Below, in pieces: positions 22,901 through 30,841 of a stretch of 64,000 bases of DNA. This DNA comes from Psococerastis gibbosa (taxonomy: Eukaryota > Arthropoda > Insecta > Psocodea > Psocidae), in NCBI GenBank assembly GCA_963971405.1, contig OZ020491.1:10534855-10598854 (forward strand), given 5' to 3'. Under the pieces are notes generated by a model. The model searched no databases. It was not told the DNA's origin and saw only the letters and a program-made list of their open reading frames with translations. The translations under genes were made by a program, and so were the position numbers. How positions within the stretch are numbered: position 1 is the stretch's first letter; the number at the start of each line of letters is the position of its first letter.

Positions 22901-24014
22901 ATAGCTGCCAACCTGCAGAAACTAATCGATAGTCATGATCTGCTGCGTGCCGTCACCTTTCCTTTGATGGGTATTGCTCTATTTAGGCGGCAATTCCACT
23001 GACCTGGTTTTGCACCGTGAGCGTGACATTGACGTGGTAGCAGACATTTTTAGACAGCCTTTAATGTCTCGCTCACGGTGCAAGACGAGGTCAGTGGAAT
23101 TGCCGCCTTATCATTCAGTGAAATTCATAAAAAAAAAGTATTTGCTTAGCCCGTCCTGTAGAAGATCCGTATATCCTTAGGCGGCTATTACATCTGTCAA
23201 TAATCCGTCATTTGTGCGTTAATAATTGATGAGATTTTTTTACTCTATGACATTGTCCATTTTAACTTCCTCGTGTTAAAATTGATCAATTATCATAGAG
23301 TAAAATCACGCTTTGCAAACACTGACAAACTAAAATTAAACAATGGCGTCGTCTGGAGATGATAAATAATTTAAATTATTTTCTTGAGAGCGAACGAATT
23401 TTGAAATTTAAATCATAAAATTTCTTGTAGATTATAAAATTAAAAGAAAGACGGCGGGCAAACTTACAAAATTTGAAAAAATGAAAACAAAAATGGTCAA
23501 TTGAAAACAAGTGGAATGGGGTGTAAAAATAATTAATGCAACATTGATGATTTTCCGTCAATGACAAAATCAAAATTATTGATGAAAAATTGGCAGATGG
23601 AATAGCCGCCTTATTGGACAATCTGGAACATAAATTTATTTATCTTATTTCAAGAGTAAAAGATGAAGGTATTACGGCCGTCCTATGCCATTAATTCATT
23701 CCATTACCTACAGTAAGTGCAGAATCACCGTTACTCCTTAAAGCCCAACCTTCTTTTCTTGAAGTATTTGCAATGGATTTATGAAGTATAATATAAATCT
23801 CAATAAGGAGTAATTTGAATTTTGAGCCAAAAAAGGATTAATTGTAGGGGTGGGAAGGTCCACTATTTGGCCTGATTTTTTAAAACAGTGATAACCATTT
23901 ATTTATTTAATTAAAAATGCTTCTTTTGTCTTTTAGAACTCTGGCTACGGGACGAATGAAGTGATGGATGACAAGGCGTTAATTGGCTTTGCCCAAATCA
24001 GCGTCACAGACTGA
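7826..24014 (+). CDS. fray: Fray/OSR1/SPAK-type Ste20 kinase, whole gene (9 exons)
   Basis: GCK-VI Ste20-family serine/threonine kinase. In known members WNK kinases phosphorylate the T loop, and the kinase then acts on cation-chloride cotransporters in the cytoplasm to control ion balance and cell volume. Numbered from the ATG at 8523 the product is 476 residues: kinase domain about 25-300 with lysine K55 (CAIKRI), HRD 153-155, DFG 173-175, T-loop T194 in [11 protein letters not shown] and APE 203-205; then a Ser/Glu-rich linker and a CCT domain (about 385-476) that in relatives binds RFxV motifs. Exons: 7826-7942, 8435-8619, 17078-17190, 18225-18475, 20352-20517, 21079-21314, 21910-22212, 22690-22876, 23937-24014. 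All junctions keep frame. The true start is uncertain because the frame is open through the first two exons. The linker looks short compared with vertebrate OSR1. Confidence 0.93.
8435..8619 (+). CDS. fray: fray exon 2 (start region, beginning of kinase domain)
   Basis: Acceptor TTTTAG, donor TTATTG|GTAAGT. Codes [19 protein letters not shown], then a segment with ATGs at 8517 and 8523, then [10 protein letters not shown], the first strand of the kinase domain. [10 protein letters not shown] matches the usual start of Fray proteins, which supports a start in this exon. Confidence 0.85.
8620..11754. other. fray: First part of a large fray intron, few recognisable features
   Basis: This 8.4-kb intron (8620-17077) starts with ordinary AT-rich sequence. 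A half-MITE lies near 10400-10540, with CTGCTACCACGTCATG and GTCGGTGGAATAGC shared with the TTA-flanked family. A poly-G tract is at about 9908-9918. No exon was seen. Confidence 0.45.
11755..12360. mobile_element. Nested fold-back elements (MITE inside MITE)
   Basis: The inner unit, about 11898-12292, has ends TAAGGCGCCCATTCC and GGAATGGGCGCCTTA and long inverted arms (TCGCATTGCAGAAT / ATTCTGCAATGCGA) around an AT-rich core ending in AAAAAATGGCG; it belongs to the TTA-flanked MITE family. The outer sequences, 11755-11897 and 12293-12360, are inverted relative to each other (AGAATCCAGGCTGATGGGCC / GAGCCTAGATTCTACTGC-like words) and match the fold-back at 54590-54872. So one element inserted in another, inside the fray intron. 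Confidence 0.6.
12422..12620 (+). repeat. Dispersed repeat RD, copy 1
   Basis: Shares a long block with 17587-17801 in the same fray intron: GGCCCATAGGTCCCTTGTCC, CGACCCCAT, TTTCGGACATTATTTGT and AAAGCATGACTTAACCAA in the same order and strand. No coding content. Confidence 0.6.
12644..12797 (+). mobile_element. tRNA-derived SINE, family A, copy 4 (3' part)
   Basis: Begins within the B-box region (AGTCCCACACTGGC) and keeps the body and the tail AACTCCGCTAGG...AGTAATAGAA. The tRNA-like head is missing. Confidence 0.65.
13283..13424 (+). mobile_element. tRNA-derived SINE, family B, copy 2
   Basis: Head GAGCGGTTAAGACGACGCCC, B box GGGTTCGAATCCCGC, then AAGTCCAGTTTTTCTATA, then ATTTCAGTTATAACGTGGAG and GAGGTTGCCTCTTCAACG-type tail. 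The tail and its many diverged relatives show that this is a SINE and not a tRNA gene. Confidence 0.65.
13611..13838 (+). mobile_element. tRNA-derived SINE, family A, copy 5 (near full length)
   Basis: Among the most complete copies: head with GACTTTCACCCGAAAGG, B box GGTTCGAGTCC, body CAGGCCATGCTTCCGAGGG, then GGTCCCGGACCTTCC and tail AGTAATAGAACAAAAAGTCC. A short internal duplication (AGAGAGGGCTGT / AGAGAGGGCTTT) lies near 13750. Confidence 0.75.
14835..15246. mobile_element. Fold-back MITE, 410 bp, copy 1
   Basis: Left arm TAAGAGGATATGCTACGTAG and right arm CTACATAGCATGTCCTCTTA are inverted repeats. The complementarity extends inward through AAAATTTGTTGTTTTTAT and GTAGAAGACTGCTTCATG. A second copy is at 61764-62141 in an intron of the helicase gene. 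No coding content. Confidence 0.7.
15248..16085 (-). repeat. Dispersed repeat LR1, copy 2
   Basis: Reverse copy of 4810-5679: AAGAACCGGTCCGAGTTTAC at its left, GCTTTCCTTATACTACTTAT and AAATTGGAAAGCAA at its right. It carries a poly-G tract at about 15365-15378 where other copies have poly-C on the plus strand. It abuts the MITE ending at 15246. Confidence 0.65.
16389..16709. mobile_element. TTA-flanked MITE family, rearranged copy
   Basis: Left end TAAGGCGGGTATCCACCGAC, right end GTCGGTGGAAACCCCGCCTAA, with a second partial right end at about 16611-16637 (GAGAGGTCAGTGGAATGCC). The core has the family words TTAAAATTGATCAATGATC and AAAAAATGGCGTCATG. Confidence 0.6.
17078..17190 (+). CDS. fray: fray exon 3 (glycine loop, catalytic lysine)
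   Basis: Acceptor TTTTCTAG, donor TTACTG|GTGAGA. Completes the glycine of EVIG and codes [13 protein letters not shown], then [19 protein letters not shown]. It holds the nucleotide-binding loop and the VAIK-type lysine. 113 bp, in frame with both neighbours. Confidence 0.93.
17379..17543 (+). repeat. Dispersed repeat RC, copy 1
   Basis: Begins AAGGTTAATTGCATAC, then CAATTCAATGAATGTATCC, CGCCTCACTAAG and the end CACGCTACCACCTGGCCATC. Copies at 29543-29709, 41708-41862 and (reverse) 56940-57089. No protein is coded. Confidence 0.6.
17587..17801 (+). repeat. Dispersed repeat RD, copy 2
   Basis: Partner of 12422-12620, with the same ordered blocks (GGCCCATAGGTCCCTTGTCC and so on) and the end AAAGCATGACTTAACCAA. 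Confidence 0.6.
17806..17977. repeat. Left arm of an intronic inverted repeat flanking fray exons 4-5
   Basis: The reverse complement matches 20890-21050: CATTTGTGACGTCATTTTGT, TGATATCAAAGCGTTGATTT, TATTTTAAAGTGATATTTTT and CTATAAATCATGGAGAATAT all recur inverted there. About 165 bp with small indels. Confidence 0.8.
18225..18475 (+). CDS. fray: fray exon 4 (C helix to HRD)
   Basis: Acceptor CTGTTGCAG, donor TTCATAG|GTTTGT. Codes [20 protein letters not shown], then the hinge [20 protein letters not shown] and on to [12 protein letters not shown], with the arginine of HRD split over the intron. Highly conserved Ste20 sequence. Confidence 0.94.
18476..20351. other. fray intron, mostly unassigned
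   Basis: AT-rich sequence with an ATT triplet run near 18869-18888. The only recognisable piece is LINE-like debris at 19755-19990. Confidence 0.4.
19755..19990 (-). mobile_element. LINE tail fragment
   Basis: A minus-strand frame ends [20 protein letters not shown] and HKWRDRRE before a stop, parallel to the fragment at 46761-46964 (SRVGPVPSKEVPYNLKWRE). The two probably come from the C-terminus of one retrotransposon family; no RT motif remains. Confidence 0.4.
20352..20517 (+). CDS. fray: fray exon 5 (catalytic and activation loops)
   Basis: Acceptor GTTTACAG, donor GAACAG|GTACAG. Codes [49 protein letters not shown]. It contains the catalytic Asp155 and Asn160, the DFG and APE motifs and the T-loop threonine equivalent to OSR1 T185. 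All catalytic residues are intact. Confidence 0.95.
20890..21050. repeat. Right arm of the inverted repeat flanking fray exons 4-5
   Basis: Inverted partner of 17806-17977. It ends about 28 bp before the acceptor of exon 6, so it lies within that intron's branch-point region. Confidence 0.8.
21079..21314 (+). CDS. fray: fray exon 6 (kinase C-lobe)
   Basis: Acceptor TTATTCCAG, donor GAAAAG|GTAATG. Codes [40 protein letters not shown] and on to [17 protein letters not shown] and the C-lobe helices are as expected for this family. Confidence 0.95.
21315..21909. other. fray intron, nothing recognised
   Basis: 595 bp without a repeat or exon that I can identify. Confidence 0.4.
21910..22212 (+). 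CDS. fray: fray exon 7 (end of kinase domain and acidic linker)
   Basis: Acceptor ATTACCAG, donor ATGAG|GTGAGT. Codes [20 protein letters not shown], then [20 protein letters not shown], then the acidic Ser-rich [22 protein letters not shown]-regulated kinases carry their second phosphorylation site (S motif) in this linker. Confidence 0.92.
22569..22642 (+). mobile_element. tRNA-derived SINE, family A, copy 6 (head only)
   Basis: AGAGTAGTGGAAGGGACTC, GACTTTCACCCGAAAGG, TTTGAGTCCCACACAC. It lies 48 bp before fray exon 8 and lacks the body. A fragment resembling a family B head (GGTATAGATCGTGGGTTC) is just upstream at about 22480-22520. Confidence 0.6.
22690..22876 (+). CDS. fray: fray exon 8 (CCT domain)
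   Basis: Acceptor CATCTTTCAG, donor CCTTTG|GTGGGT. Codes [52 protein letters not shown] and LLRAVTFPL, the conserved C-terminal docking domain. The last 72 bp lie in the first unit of a 90-bp tandem duplication that crosses the donor. Confidence 0.92.
22805..22984 (+). repeat. 90-bp tandem duplication over the end of fray exon 8
   Basis: Unit 1 is 22805-22894 and unit 2 is 22895-22984, exactly 90 bp (30 codons) apart, with about four differences. Unit 1 has the donor TTTGGTGGGT; unit 2 reads TTTGATGGGT and has lost it. Unit 2 keeps the coding frame, so a retained intron would repeat [12 protein letters not shown] before a stop after about 42 extra residues. Confidence 0.85.
22983..23110. mobile_element. 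Short fold-back MITE, 128 bp, TTA flanks
   Basis: TTA|GGCGGCAATTCCACTGACC at the left; GGTCAGTGGAATTGCCGCC|TTA at the right. The arms pair over about 55 bp (TTGCACCGTGAGC / GCTCACGGTGCAA). It begins where the 90-bp duplication ends. Confidence 0.75.
23177..23613. mobile_element. TTA-flanked MITE, 437 bp
   Basis: Ends TTA|GGCGGCTATTACATCTG and CAGATGGAATAGCCGCC|TTA, with the family core TTAAAATTGATCAATTATC and AATGGCGTCGTC. The 3-bp TTA flank resembles PIF/Harbinger-type insertion. Confidence 0.65.
23937..24014 (+). CDS. fray: fray last coding exon and stop
   Basis: Acceptor TTGTCTTTTAG. Codes [19 protein letters not shown] and QISVTD, then TGA at 24012-24014. [10 protein letters not shown] matches the conserved last strand of the CCT domain (KLIGFAQLS in OSR1), which fixes the C-terminus. 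Confidence 0.93.
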   Translation, partial: NSGYGTNEVMDDKALIGFAQISVTD

Positions 24015-24655
24015 CGGGAGCAACTCTTCCCAACCAATAAGCAACAGCGGCGTCTCATCGTTTCTGTAGGGAGCCAGTAGCTTCGCTGTCCGCAGTGGCG
24101 TCTCGTTCCGCTTCTAACTGCACTTTAATGTTTGTCGCCAATTTTTCAAGCCAGGCTGTGAAGGGAGGGAATTTTTTTACTAGCATCTTCTGCAGCCCCT
24201 TTCGAAAATTTGAGATTTTTTAATCCTCACAAATGAAGGGTAAGAAGAATGGCGTCCGGTGTTGTGAGCATGTCAATGGATTTTTTTAATTTTTTTATTT
24301 GTGGAATCTTTAGTAGATTATTTGAGGCATGTTGGGCCATCTTTACTAAAGGCTTCAAACTAGTCACGGAAACTACCCAGGGAACCCAATATGGTGTGCA
24401 AACTGCTGCCATAAACCCAAGGAGCAAACGAACTGGATTTCAAAATTAAATTTTATTATTCTGCTTGCTCTTTTTTGATTATCTAAATTGCTCCAACAAT
24501 TATGCAGAAATTTCAAAGTATTTTTTATGCAAACAGGCTAAAGATAAGAAATTGGCCTTATGAAAAACTAAAGAAGTAGTATGTTCGATGGGATGGGTTA
24601 ATTGTAAGAGTGGACCAAAATTCGCCCATATAGAAAATGACAATTTTCTTTCTTT
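24015..24655 (+). other. Probable fray 3' UTR and flank
   Basis: No further coding similarity. No clear poly(A) signal close to the stop; an AATAAA at 25480-25485 lies beyond a Penelope end and a SINE. The transcript end is unknown. Confidence 0.35.
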
Positions 24656-24659
24656 CTTA

Positions 24660-24800
24660 TGTTTGAGTTCTCTACGGTGACTTTGTGGAACTTTGACACA
24701 ATAAAGGTAAAAATAATAACTTAGCTGTCCACAAAATAAAAACAATTATATTATTTTACGACCGGTTTCGGCACATCGTCTGGTGTAATATGAAATTTAT
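24660..24800 (-). mobile_element. Penelope-like element terminus (degenerate)
   Basis: Shows the tail word GTGACTTTGTGGAACTT also present at 38697-38740 and 48209-48240, then ACGACCGGTTTCGGCAC, the complement of the GAAACCGGTC end of the other copies. The CTGATGA box is changed here (CAGACGA on the minus strand), so the ribozyme core is probably dead. Confidence 0.55.
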
Positions 24801-24830
24801 TTTCCACTGGGTGTTTTTCTGAGTTAAAAT

Positions 24831-25032
24831 TTAGAGTAGTGGTACGGACTTTGACCTAGATCCGAATGGTTGTTGGTTTGAGTCAGCAACACATGCTACA
24901 TTTTCTGGCCATGCATCCGAGGGTATATAAAGCAGACGGTCCCGGGTCTTCTTGGTTGAGTGCAAGAGAGGGCTTTAAAGCCCTGACCCCGCCAGGTTGG
25001 CTTAGTAAAAAAAAGAAGTCATTATTTGTAAC
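24831..25032 (+). mobile_element. tRNA-derived SINE, family A, copy 7
   Basis: Complete order of modules: TAGAGTAGTGGTACGGAC, GGTTGTTGGTTTGAGTC, CTACATTTTCTGGCCATGC, GCAGACGGTCCCGGG, TTGAGTGCAAGAGAGGGC, GGTTGGCTTAGTAA. Confidence 0.75.
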
Positions 25033-26039
25033 TCAACACTTTTTACGAAATACTTTGAAATCACAGCCGTAAATTAAAAAGCTACCGGAATTTTTTCGAA
25101 ATAAACCAATTTGTCCATGCACAGGATCACGGACCTGAATCCTTCTATTAAGTCAGGTACTGCGGGGGATATTTTTATTTCATTATCTGGAGACCCGTTT
25201 AAAAATTAAAGAGCGGTTAATCTTGTCAAATTGAAATTTAGCTGCTCTAATGTCGTTCATTCACTAATATGTTTGTATAAAAATAGTTGAAACTAGGTTG
25301 TTATGATTTTTAGAGAGGTGTAGTATCTCCAAACAGTGCCAGAGCATCCTAGTCGATGCCCTCAAATTAGCAAACGATATTAGGAGTATTCACAGTTTGT
25401 CGAACGCCAGTGTTATTTTTTAGCGTCATATTTTATAATTGAGTTGTTCAATTTAATTATCTACTGTGGAGCACTATGGAATAAATGAACAGTCATTTTT
25501 GTTTCTATTATATTTTCAAAAATCGTTGACATTTTTCTATATTTATCTCTAAAATCGATTCGACGAATTATGAATACCCTTATCGCTTACGTTATCTGTT
25601 ATGCTACAGAGAGCAATTGTGCACCTAGCAAAATTAACTACCTAACTTGTAACCTACTAACTTTCTTTCATTTAAATAATTGTGTCTCGTTTCTGCCCTA
25701 GTGATATCCATGGTTTCTACCCTTATATTTTATAAATAACACCGAATTGTAATTATTTTTCTAAAAATACCTACTGTAACACTGGTTCTTGGCCCTAATT
25801 TTTTTTGTTTTATACTGTCAGTAATATCTTCTTACCACATTTGGCGGTTTTAGTAATTTTTCAAGTAGTTAATGTTGAGCAATTCTGCCTAAAGACAGAT
25901 ATAGTTTACTGGTTAACTGTAATACCTTGTTATTATACAGATAAGATAAGTGCTTCCGAAAAAGAAACAATGCAAACCATAACAAGGTACCTAATAGTTG
26001 GCGATGTTTGTGGATTCATTGTGAACTGTTTTATATTTG
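25033..26039. other. Intergenic, nothing recognised
   Basis: AT-rich. An 83-codon open frame at 25805-26056 has no recognisable domain and runs into a MITE. An AATAAA lies at 25480-25485. Confidence 0.4.
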
Positions 26040-26320
26040 TTCGGGCTCCATATTAGATAGGAATTGTCATCCACCATTTTGAATCCATTTTGAAGTCTGG
26101 TGTGTAAGCTAATCTTATTTTTGAGAACATTATCAATTTTAAAGCGTTCATTATAATTATTATAATAAAAAAACGTTACATCGCATAATTAAAAATACCG
26201 AAAAGTATCTTGGTTTTTTTAAACATTTTTCTAACTTACCCAATACAGTACTTGCCATCTAGGTTTTAGTACGAATAACAACGGCGGATGACAATACCAT
26301 ACCGGGGTATTTAGTGCCTT
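26040..26320. mobile_element. Fold-back MITE family E, copy 1
   Basis: Left GGGCTCCATATTAGATAGG with ATTGTCATCCACCATTTTGAA, right GGCGGATGACAATACC and ATACCGGGGTATTTAGTGCC. The arms are inverted relative to each other and match the pair at 52709-52972. Confidence 0.6.
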
Positions 26321-26994
26321 CATTTTTCTTTTATCAATTGAATCTCATTTTGAAAAGCTTTGGCCTTCCTTTAAAACTACGATATACAAACCGAGTAAAC
26401 AAATTGACATTACGTTCCAACGTAAAAGGATACCAACTCAGTAAATTGAAAATTATGAAAAGATATGTGCGAATAATTTATTGAAGGGTATTTACAGAAA
26501 TGTGAACCAGTGTTTCAGAAGGTACTCATATCTCATTTTATCGATTGTACCTTCTTGAAATTTAATTTAAGTAAGTACTAGTAGACCCTACAAAGTCGTC
26601 TTCTGTGGGTAGTTATTTTCTAGTTTTCCAATATTTCAGTAATATCATTTTTATAGCAAGTCATCTGACAATGTCTGCCTCCAAAATAATATTTACAGTG
26701 CAAAAACACATTTTCTTCAGCTAATATTAAAGGAGAGGTTTCAAATTATTTTGTAAACAAATGACGACCCTGTCGTTGAAACTAATCTTGTTACACAGCC
26801 TCAAAAGTATGAAAATGCCTAAAAAATACAGGATTCAGAAAGCAGACTATTTGCCCAATTTCTATAAAATCGGTAAAACGCACTTAATGGGAGATTTTTT
26901 GAAGAATAATAATGTTTCAGATGATAAATTGTAAATTTTGTGGTTTTTTAATGAACTTTTCATGTTAAAGAAATATTTAGAAATCTCTCCTTTA
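26321..26994. other. Intergenic, nothing recognised
   Basis: AT-rich sequence without a coding signal or a repeat that I could match. Confidence 0.4.
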
Positions 26995-27288
26995 GGACCG
27001 GTACACACGGACGATTCGCACGCCGATGACTCGCTGAGAAATTTGTCATGTGAGGAAATGGGCTTAGTGAATGGTTAGTGCAAAACCACAGTCTACTCCC
27101 TACTTTCGTGTTCTACTACGTTCTACTTTCCACTGTCAGTCTACTTCAGAAGATTTCTATGAACTAGCGTGTCGAGGTGGAAAAACGTGCACCTGGCTTC
27201 ACGACAGTCTCAGAAATTTTCTGAAGCTGACTCTGTTGTTTTCCAACTTCCCAAATTTTTCAGTGAGCCATCCGTGTGTACCGGGCCT
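26995..27288. mobile_element. Fold-back element, 294 bp
   Basis: GGACCGGTACACACGGAC at the left and CCGTGTGTACCGGGCC at the right are inverted repeats, with further inverted words GCTGAGAAATTTGTC / CTCAGAAATTTTCTG inside. No coding content. Confidence 0.6.
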
Positions 27289-27508
27289 TAATCACATTTT
27301 ATCTTGCTCTGCGTCATACGGTAATAATCCCGGTGCTATTGTGATTTGTATAATGTCCGCTTTCAGCTCACTTTTTTAAGCAACGATTACTATGTTAGTC
27401 ATTGTTATCTGTACATGCTTAATGTATCATCGGTTTTATTGTACAAGTCTTGTATATTTATTTGTAATAATATGACGTAAATTATTGTAAAAATCGTGTT
27501 TCATTTTT

Positions 27509-27760
27509 GCCTGCCACATCGCGCCTGTCTGCGCGTCTTTCGCAAGTCATCGACGCCAAGGGTCGCCAGATCCACCTAGACACATCATCGCATCCGTGGT
27601 CGTCCCATTCGTCTTCTCCCTTGGGGCACCTTGTGTGAAGCCGTTCTTGTAGCCCTATTGTCTGGCATTCGTTCCAAGTGCCCTAGCCACCTGATGTGGG
27701 CATTCTTGATTCCGGCTACTATCGGAGGTTCTCGGTACATCGCGTAGAGCTCGTCATTTC
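27509..27760 (-). mobile_element. LINE C-terminus fragment (RTE/Jockey-like), copy 1
   Basis: On the minus strand the pieces encode relics of the common LINE end (R-W-x-G-H, then PRGR-W-x-D, then a segment ending in W). It matches 44875-45140, which shares GGGTCGCCAGATCCACC and CCCTTGGGGCACCTTGTGT. Frames are broken. Confidence 0.5.
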
Positions 27761-28188
27761 TACGGATACGCCACTCTCTCTGTCCAGAGTCTTATATTGT
27801 TGGATGAAATCAGTATAAAGCGCTTTATCGCGTTTTTCTTGACTCTAGAGTAATATTATTTCGGGTGAGACAATTTGAATGGAATCGGAAAAAATTGTAT
27901 TTTCTTCTGATCATTTCCAAATCTTTGCGGCTGCTGGGTAATTAATTATTAAATTGCGTCAAAAAGACTCGGTCGCTATTTGTTTACAAACTATTATGGA
28001 TTCTCTGCCTTAAATACTTCTGCGAATCTTCGGTGGTAATTACTTATGAATGGTAATGTGGAAGACCCGGTTTTATCAGCAGTGAAACAAAATTTAAAAA
28101 TAAATTCCGCCAATATTTAGATAGACTATCTTATTCACTGTCACATTCGCTGTCGAATTACCACAATATTACAATTAGCAAGTAGCTG

Positions 28189-28673
28189 CGGGCCTATTAC
28201 GGCAATTTGGGATTAACATAACGCCGGGGTTTATTTTTTAATACCACATTACAATGGGGTCACGTGACGGTGTTACAAAATACTCGGGAAATTCAAATTA
28301 ATAAATTATTGGAATACAAGGGAATAATATAATTTTTTTTACAGCATTATATCTGAGTACAGTTACATTAATAGGTGGTAGGGGGCCCCCTATTAATTTA
28401 AAACAGCTTATAATTTTAGAACTATATGATGAATTAAAAAAAATGACTAAACAATTTAAAAAGAAAAATTGCATTGTTTTACAATTGAAGGAAATACTAA
28501 TAAACATTAAAATGTTAATTAATCTAAGGGAGAAAAAATTGAAAACACCAAAAGTATAGCCGAGGGTTAATTTATCAATTTGAATTTACCGCGTATTTTG
28601 CACTCATTGGTTTCCGGAAGAATTGAATAAACCCCGGTGTTGCGATAATCCCAAATCGCCATAATAGGGCTGC
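28189..28673. mobile_element. Fold-back MITE, 485 bp
   Basis: Left GGGCCTATTACGGCAATTTG then AACGCCGGGGTTTA; right TAAACCCCGGTGTTGCG then CAAATCGCCATAATAGGGC, inverted over about 45 bp. It shares the CCGGGGTTTATT words with the fold-back at 31453-31775. Confidence 0.65.
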
Positions 28674-29542
28674 CGATGTAGGTACTCATTAAGATGATCG
28701 CTATTAGAAGAGAATAATTTTATATTTAGTCGAGTTACGTTAATTGTTTATTACAATTATATAAATAAGGTTTAAGCAGTTTACGATAACACTAAAAAAG
28801 TATGGTATTGACAGTAGGCTGACACAGCCATGGTGAACACGTCATGACAGTTTAACTTAATTTTCATATTACAGAATAATAACAACTATACAAACTGTAT
28901 ACAGTATGTCCAACGACACATGCTAATAATATTTTCTCCCCAAATGCCTCAAGTTGGAGAAATGGTAAGCCTTCCGCCATCTTCAATCTTCGGCAGTCTA
29001 TTCAATCTATAAATTCACGAAAAATAATGGAATGTTGTACAACCTTTCAAAACTGCGGCGCATCAGTCGGTTAGTCGAAAGGCAACTGCAAATAGGGAGA
29101 ACGTTAACGTCTCTTGCGAATTTCAAAGTGTATCTTACTGAGACTGCTGTAAATAATAGTACCTAGTTGATATTCTCATAGACAATAGATGATATTACGA
29201 TATTCTTATAACTTGTTGGCAACAGGCGGGTCAGATGAGCATCTGCAGCGTCAGCTGTGACAGATTATGGTTGGAGGTTCTCGCCATAAGCTAATCACAG
29301 TCATAATAAAGCTATTTAGATTGCGAGTTATGTACCGGATTCTGTTGGCAAGCCTGCCCGCTGGATTGTACATTTGTTCTTCATTTGCCGTAATTTGTTT
29401 TTGTTGTACCCCAAACGTCAGTCATATTTGCCATTTCCCCTTACGTTTCACCTCTATCTGACGCAACGAAATGAAACTAGGCTTGGTTGCTCCTATCTAT
29501 GGAAGAGGGCTTCTTCTATTTTTATTTTTTATTTTAATAAAA
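28674..29542. other. Intergenic, nothing recognised
   Basis: No coding or repeat signal that I can assign. Confidence 0.4.
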
Positions 29543-29709
29543 AGGTTAAATTGCATACAAACAATTCAATGAATGTATCCGATTAACCTCTTCAATCGCC
29601 TCACTAAGTCACCAAATAAGTCCTTGTGTCGAGGTGCGACACGTCTCCGACCGCATGGTGTGTAGGTACTAGCACAAGTACTAGCACGCTACAACCTTGC
29701 CACCGAAGT
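29543..29709 (+). repeat. Dispersed repeat RC, copy 2
   Basis: AAAGGTTAAATTGCATAC, ATTCAATGAATGTATCCG, CGCCTCACTAAGTCACC, and the end GCTACAACCTTGCCACCGAA, as at 41708-41862. Confidence 0.6.
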
Positions 29710-30626
29710 CGCGTAATTCGTCGCGTTGCAAATAAGTAGAACCTTACTTCCGTAGCGAGGCACAACCAAGGCCAGTTTTCTAATAGATTTGTAAATTACG
29801 TTATATCTAATCAAAACATGAATGAAAAATAAAGCTCACTTTGAAATTCACATTGTAATAAACTTCATTTAAAACTACTAGAATTCAGGCATCGGCTTAA
29901 ATATCATATGTAATAAACAGGACATATTTGTCGGTAGGTAGGTAACCTACTAGGCCTAGGCTACAATATAATCAATAAATCAGCCTATTTGGCCAAATAT
30001 TTCAAGCATTTAGGAAGTGAAAAGGGAAGCAATTGTGAGGATATGTTTGGAAGGATGTTACAATTACAACTTGCCTTATTTTAGGTATTTTCATAATTTA
30101 CAGTTTATTGAGCTTCCTATGTGCATTTAGCACCGCCTTCCAATTGAATTGAATCGTAGGATATATGATCAAGGACTTCAAGACAAAGACTGCCATAAAA
30201 TGGACACAATCCGAGTATAAAAAGACTGCGTCATTGGTAATTTCTGTGTTGCAGTGACACAGGAGCAGTAGATTAGGTTCCCTGCAACGCCTGATGATTA
30301 CTAGCCCCGGTACGTACGTATTTCGTCATTGTAGCAAATAGATAGTTAGAAAACAAGAGTCAACTTCCGAAGACTTTTGACGTTGATGCGTCTTCTGGGC
30401 GTATCAAGGGGAAACCCTGCGCTCGGCGTCACGCCAGACTCAGCAATCTTGTTAAGTTGACTCAGTGGTTTTCTAACTGCCCATTTGCTTCTATAACAAA
30501 TCGTCCTGTTAAGATTCAATCTTTAAATGCTCTTATGGTGCTTTGCTAGAATGTTTATGCCAATAGAAACACCTTGCCTATACAGTACTCAACGGACAGA
30601 TGCATTATATATCTATGACGGGCAGT
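29710..30626 (-). other. Probable 3' UTR and flank of the PRRT-like gene
   Basis: Downstream of the minus-strand stop at 30627. A minus-strand AATAAA (plus TTTATT at 30104-30109) is one possible poly(A) signal. Nothing else is recognised. Confidence 0.35.
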
Positions 30627-30841
30627 TCAAAATGTATCACGGTGCCTGAGACGGAGAGTGTGAGGATAGCGGCTACTCGCTGTTGGCTGTCGAGTAATGT
30701 TCGCCATAGCACATCCCATGGCCAGCTCCAGGGCTCTACAGAAGGTTTGGAACCAGAGCCATGGCCAGGGGCTGGAGAACAGTCCGGCGGAGTACAGTGG
30801 GGGGACGGAAGACGGTCTGCTCGAGTTGTGCCCTCCCAAAA
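30627..30841 (-). CDS. PRRT-like gene, last coding exon
   Basis: Acceptor ATATTTGCAG, stop TGA at 30629-30627. Codes VLGGHNSSRPSSVPPLYSAG, then the last helix SPWPWLWFQTFCRALELAMG and tail SSRYPHTLRLRHRDTF. The phase (two bases first) matches the preceding exon. Confidence 0.82.

Noticed and set aside
22895-22984. Second duplicated unit as an extra coding exon
   Set aside because: Its donor is mutated (GATGGG) and it has no acceptor before it, so it can appear only in an intron-retained transcript.
25805-26056. 83-codon plus-strand open frame with hydrophobic content
   Set aside because: No acceptor/donor support or recognisable domain, and it runs into a MITE end; AT-rich DNA gives such frames by chance.
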